Source of the DNA: Marivirga arenosa
Lineage (GTDB): Bacteria; Bacteroidota; Bacteroidia; Cytophagales; Cyclobacteriaceae
Assembly (NCBI RefSeq): GCF_030503875.2
Contig: NZ_CP129968.2
Span: 124,001-188,000 of the forward strand
DNA length: 64,000 bases
Direction: 5' to 3'
A program made the position numbers and the translations under genes. Of this stretch, positions 62,632 through 64,000 are shown in pieces. Each line of letters starts with the position of its first letter. Position 1 is the first letter of the stretch. The notes under the pieces are model-generated. The model did not search any database. It was not told the DNA's origin and worked only from the letters and a program-made list of their open reading frames with translations.

Positions 62632-63993
62632 ATGAAGCTTAAACTATTTACTTTATTACTTTGGACGCTTAGTTCCTATACCTTAGCCCAAACCTTATCA
62701 GGAAGATTACTTAATACAAATAAAGAACCAATCCCATATGCCCATATTCAGTTGGATAAAAGTAATTATGGGACCATCACAAATGACTCGGGATATTTTA
62801 GCTTAAAAATAAAGTCTGGTTTTACCAATATCAATTTTTCTTCTATAGGATTTGAAGGAAAAAGTCTGCCCTTATCGGACTTATCTTTTGAGGGTATTCA
62901 AATCTTTGAATTAAAAAATAGCAGAATCTCTATGAGTGAAGTAGTGGTGAAAGGCACTTTTGATTCAGCTACCTGGTATGTAGAAAAAGCAATTAAAAAC
63001 ATTCGGAAAAATTATCCTAAAAGGAAGCATTCACAGATCGCATTTTATAGAGAAGCTACGATTCGAGATACCTCTTATGCAAGAATGTTAGATGCCATAG
63101 TGCTTTTAAGTGAAAGAGGAATAAACAAGCAATCGGAAGACACCCGGTATGAAATCTTAAGAAAACGGCAAACAAAGGACAATAGAGATATAAGCTGGAG
63201 GCAGTCACTTCAAAACTGGCTATATCAGGATTTAGGACCTTATACGGTTAACAAAGCAAATCCTACCAAGCCTATGGGACCGTATAATCAAGACCAAAAT
63301 GACTTTTTATTAAGTTCAGAAATCTCAAAGATAAGAAAGGAGCGTCCTGAAAGATTGTTGTATGAGGGTTTTATTGAAGAAAATATTTTTGAAATTACCG
63401 ATCGCTTTCTAAATAATGGTAAAGAATACTTAGAAATTACTACTGATAATGATTCTTCAAAATTTCAGTATAAAAATACTATTAATCCCGTAGCCAAAAT
63501 GATTATTTCAAAGGAAGATTTTGCTATTGTGCAGTTTGAAAAGATTCAAGAGTTAGTAAAGAAAGAAGAGAAAAGCATCTTAACTGCTCAGTTAATCAGT
63601 GAGGGTATTAAATCTCATTATTTAATAAAGTGGAAGAAAAACTCTATGGATCAAAAATACTATGTTCATTATATTAGAGATGCAGCAGTAGGTAATAACG
63701 CAAGCAGAATATTTGGAGTAGCAAATATGCAGCAAGCCTATGATTCAAAATTTAAAACAGGTTTTGTAAAACAGGTGAATGAATGGTATGTGCTAGAGAA
63801 TAGAGATTATGAAAAAATTCATTGGACGCAAGGTGCTGCTCATGATTACGATATTTATGAATTAAAGCCTACAAGGCGATTAGGAATTACTTTTGAGGAT
63901 ATCAATTCAATGCCAGTTAATCCCATCAACCAAAAAATGTTAGAAGATTTAACCGAAAATAATTCTATAGATGAGCTATTTATTGAAGAGTAA
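62632..63993 (+). CDS. Carboxypeptidase-regulatory-like domain protein, secreted
   Basis: The 453-residue protein has a signal peptide (FTLLLWTLSSYTLAQ) and a CarboxypepD_reg-like domain (LSGRLLNTNKEPIPYAHIQLDKSNYGTITNDSGYFSLKI), then the linker ISMSEVVVKGTFDS, as in TonB-receptor N-termini, but no barrel follows. The rest is a mixed domain with aromatic strands (FYREATIRDTSYARMLDAIVLLSERG; KYYVHYIRDAAVG). The role is unknown; probably periplasmic or at the outer membrane. The gene is complete, ending at the window edge. Confidence 0.8.
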   Translation: MKLKLFTLLLWTLSSYTLAQTLSGRLLNTNKEPIPYAHIQLDKSNYGTITNDSGYFSLKIKSGFTNINFSSIGFEGKSLPLSDLSFEGIQIFELKNSRISMSEVVVKGTFDSATWYVEKAIKNIRKNYPKRKHSQIAFYREATIRDTSYARMLDAIVLLSERGINKQSEDTRYEILRKRQTKDNRDISWRQSLQNWLYQDLGPYTVNKANPTKPMGPYNQDQNDFLLSSEISKIRKERPERLLYEGFIEENIFEITDRFLNNGKEYLEITTDNDSSKFQYKNTINPVAKMIISKEDFAIVQFEKIQELVKKEEKSILTAQLISEGIKSHYLIKWKKNSMDQKYYVHYIRDAAVGNNASRIFGVANMQQAYDSKFKTGFVKQVNEWYVLENRDYEKIHWTQGAAHDYDIYELKPTRRLGITFEDINSMPVNPINQKMLEDLTENNSIDELFIEE

Positions 63994-64000
63994 GACAGCT

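Noticed and set aside
1..64000. CRISPR arrays, tRNA, rRNA or complete insertion sequences
   Set aside because: No regularly spaced direct repeats, no cloverleaf-like or rRNA-like sequence and no transposase frame were found by reading; a dedicated scan (tRNAscan, CRISPR finder) could still show a missed short item.

Overview
The window is a piece of a Bacteroidota chromosome, most likely of the order Cytophagales (Marivirga-like; this is inferred from gene content and not tested). The evidence is AT-rich sequence, A-rich leaders without Shine-Dalgarno motifs, promoters of the Bacteroidota form TTTG-N20-TAnnTTTG (clearest upstream of rpmE2 at 20660 and of rimP at 55941), a TonB-dependent receptor with a carboxypeptidase-like N-terminal domain, many 'LxxC' lipoproteins, FKBP lipoproteins beside an NrnA-type phosphoesterase, and App1-like and VPS10/BNR-type secreted proteins. 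I see no rRNA, tRNA, CRISPR array or complete insertion sequence.

Layout. 1-5.9 kb: a leftward cluster of nrnA, three FKBP-type lipoproteins, rdgB, udk, a KtrA-type potassium channel regulator, a small membrane protein and a patatin phospholipase cut by the window edge. 6.1-10 kb: ndk, a secreted protein, a fatty-acyl-CoA ligase and a PQQ-type sugar dehydrogenase lipoprotein. 10.3-16.3 kb: gltB-gltD (NADPH glutamate synthase). 16.3-22.5 kb: a SpoIIAA-like protein, a CoA-transferase, a Wzi/RemB-like outer-membrane protein, rpmE2 and a PLP decarboxylase. 22.6-25.7 kb is accessory in character: a periplasmic amidohydrolase, a TAAC...GTTA inverted repeat, a gene killed by one in-frame stop, and an ECF sigma factor with a four-helix membrane partner. 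25.8-35.3 kb: an FtsX/LolD-type ABC exporter, a CocE/S15 hydrolase, a beta-barrel protein, a zinc CDF transporter and an M1 peptidase. 35.5-40.5 kb: a TonB-dependent receptor and an acidic lipoprotein; the 3' end and terminator of the lipoprotein gene recur about 1.95 kb downstream, after two small genes and terC. 40.5-44.5 kb: a TlpA-like lipoprotein and a DUF885-like operon. 44.6-46.1 kb: a two-gene accessory unit flanked by palindromic elements. 46.3-51 kb: a large BNR/VPS10-like secreted protein and palindromic REP-like repeats. 51.1-57.5 kb: rimP-nusA-infB, with a terminator-like hairpin directly in front of rimP, and divergent cysS. 57.6-64 kb: a 1-Cys peroxiredoxin, App1-like phosphatase and lipid kinase in divergent arrangement, a CPXCG zinc-ribbon protein, an SDR, 3-methyladenine glycosylase I and a carboxypeptidase-regulatory-domain protein.

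The best candidate for something undescribed is the 44.6-46.1 kb unit. A gene with a readable PD-(D/E)XK-type motif and a partner of unknown function are transcribed together. They are bounded by two structured palindromic elements that share the 13-bp core GTTGTTGTGCCAC in inverted orientation. The elements resemble integron attC sites but do not fit the canonical consensus. A similar inverted repeat precedes the dead gene at 23.9 kb. Other points worth a second look are the attenuator-like leader of the rimP operon, five REP-like palindromes, and the 14-bp inverted repeat whose second arm abuts the start codon of the sugar dehydrogenase gene.
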